From contig VEQL01000009.1 in the NCBI GenBank assembly GCA_018883245.1, positions 21,523 through 85,522 on the forward strand: a DNA stretch of 64,000 nt, in the 5' to 3' direction. This DNA comes from Chthoniobacterales bacterium. Its GTDB lineage: Bacteria > Verrucomicrobiota > Verrucomicrobiia > Chthoniobacterales > JACTMZ01. The notes beneath the pieces were generated by a model, which was given only the letters and a program-made list of their open reading frames with translations, was not told the DNA's origin and did not search any database. This document shows, one piece after another, positions 63,162 to 64,000 of the stretch (position 1 is the stretch's first letter; each line of letters opens with the position of its first letter). The position numbers and the translations under genes are program-made.

Positions 63162-64000
63162 TCACGCCGCGCTTCCGCTTTCGTAAATATGCTGGAAGAG
63201 GGCTTTGACTTTTGCCTGAAACATCGGCTTGTCGTAAGCGCGCGGCAATCCGCTATCGAGCGCTTCCTCGATGGCGATTTTCACGTTCGCTCGTCCTGAT
63301 GCCGTTTGTCGCCAGTCGAGATTGAGAAGCTTTTTGACTTTGAGGAGTAGTTCCCGCGCCACTTTCTTGACTTCATCGCGCTCCTTGTCGCTCAGTTCGG
63401 GGGCGGGACGGGTGAGGATGTCGAAAATAGTCAGCTCCTCTGGATGAAGATTCTCCCGAACGTGCCGCGTTTCTTCCTTGGTCAAGTCCTTGCTGAGCTT
63501 CACAAGCTCCTCGAACAGTTCGTCGATGTTGCGGCTCCCCGCGTTGTAGCTCGCAATGAGTTCTTCAAACCGCTGTTGGAAGTCCGCTCTTGTCCGGTTC
63601 AGCCGAACCATTCGCTCCAACATTCCGCGTATGGCGACCTTGAGCCTCTCGATGTCGAGGTTCTTCTGCCGCGACTGCTTGAACTTGCTCGCGAGCTTCT
63701 CGAAGTCGATTTTCGTCAGGTCGATGACCCCGTGACGCGCTCCCTTTGTGCCTTCTTGGATGGTGAAGCCTTCTGCGGCGATGGATTCGTCGAGCAGCGT
63801 CCTGACGCGCTCCATTATTGGCGAAATATCCGGCTGTTCCGTCTCGCCTGTTTTTTCCCGAATCGTGTCGGCAAGGGTCGCCAAGAGATAGACCCGAGGC
63901 GCGAACTCAATCACCGCCGGGTCGGGTTGGACAGCCCGATAGAGCAAACGGACGAGCCTCTCCTTCGCCAGAAACGTCTTCCGTAACTCGTCAGGTGAGA
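63162..64000 (-). CDS. hsdR: type I restriction enzyme R subunit, C-terminal part (5' end outside window)
   Basis: The frame is open to the right edge, giving about 279 codons of the C-terminus. Residues such as SPDELRKTFLAKERLVRLLYRAVQPDP, FEKLASKFKQSRQKNLDIERLK and VKKVARELLLKVKKLLNLDWRQ match the HsdR C-terminal helical domain (DUF3387-like), which contacts the methylase core. The nuclease and helicase domains and hsdM/hsdS lie outside the window. The gene ends 221 bases from the tRNA, a frequent boundary of acquired islands. Confidence 0.8.
   Translation of the reverse strand, partial: SPDELRKTFLAKERLVRLLYRAVQPDPAVIEFAPRVYLLATLADTIREKTGETEQPDISPIMERVRTLLDESIAAEGFTIQEGTKGARHGVIDLTKIDFEKLASKFKQSRQKNLDIERLKVAIRGMLERMVRLNRTRADFQQRFEELIASYNAGSRNIDELFEELVKLSKDLTKEETRHVRENLHPEELTIFDILTRPAPELSDKERDEVKKVARELLLKVKKLLNLDWRQTASGRANVKIAIEEALDSGLPRAYDKPMFQAKVKALFQHIYESGSAA

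Overview
The window is about 64 kb of gene-dense, GC-rich bacterial chromosome. It is dominated by housekeeping genes, with short intergenic gaps and many 4-base ATGA/GTGA start-stop overlaps. The encoded RpoB, RpoC, EF-Tu and envelope proteins, a DUF2723 membrane protein and frequent translation starts without a Shine-Dalgarno motif fit a Gram-negative member of the PVC group, most likely Verrucomicrobiota. That placement comes from protein character only, because no rRNA gene is present. TonB/ExbB/ExbD, DsbD, lipoproteins and a periplasmic phosphate-binding protein imply an outer membrane and periplasm. Layout, left to right: 0-9 kb holds the end of a TonB-type protein with ExbB/ExbD and peptide deformylase, a DUF2723-TPR membrane protein, a minus-strand parA-pyrE-methyltransferase cluster, a cell-wall amidase and a YmdB-like phosphodiesterase. 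9.3-23.5 kb is one long plus-strand information-processing block: tRNA-Thr, tuf, tRNA-Trp, secE, nusG, rplKAJL, rpoB, rpoC, then rpsB and tsf directly behind rpoC, where rpsL-rpsG-fusA would be usual. 23.5-28 kb is accessory: an alkaline-phosphatase-fold protein that has lost its metal ligands, an iron-sulfur photolyase/cryptochrome, a short MscS-like channel and an AT-richer unknown gene. 28-31 kb has trpE-trpG, smpB, rpoZ and tRNA-Cys. 31-37 kb has two divergent lipoproteins (one with LysM), a redoxin-dsbD pair, thiG coupled to a secreted chagasin-type protease inhibitor, and a small phosphodiesterase. 37-44.7 kb has dgt, a UgpC/MalK-type ATPase without permeases, glycogen phosphorylase, an FAD oxidoreductase, a UPF0104-type membrane protein and a shortened RibD-like protein. 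44.7-50.4 kb has rpmI-rplT-pheS-pheT, a structured intergenic RNA ending in a strong terminator, and carA. 50.4-61.7 kb has an FHA membrane protein, a WYL regulator with a perfect palindrome over its start codon, trpB2, meaB, rsmH, an ABC-F ATPase, a pstS-like gene coupled to an OPA-type transporter, ispE and pyrF. 61.7-64 kb has a Phd/VapC toxin-antitoxin pair, yajQ, a CAU tRNA (probably Ile2) and the 3' part of a type I restriction hsdR cut by the window edge. No full-size undescribed multi-gene system is obvious. The best leads are regulatory and domain-level: the structured RNA before carA (48896-49122), the rpmI leader with mutually exclusive hairpins, the WYL operator with a possible divergent small gene, the metal-ligand-less alkaline phosphatase homologue, and the coupling of a PstS-type binding protein to a major-facilitator antiporter.
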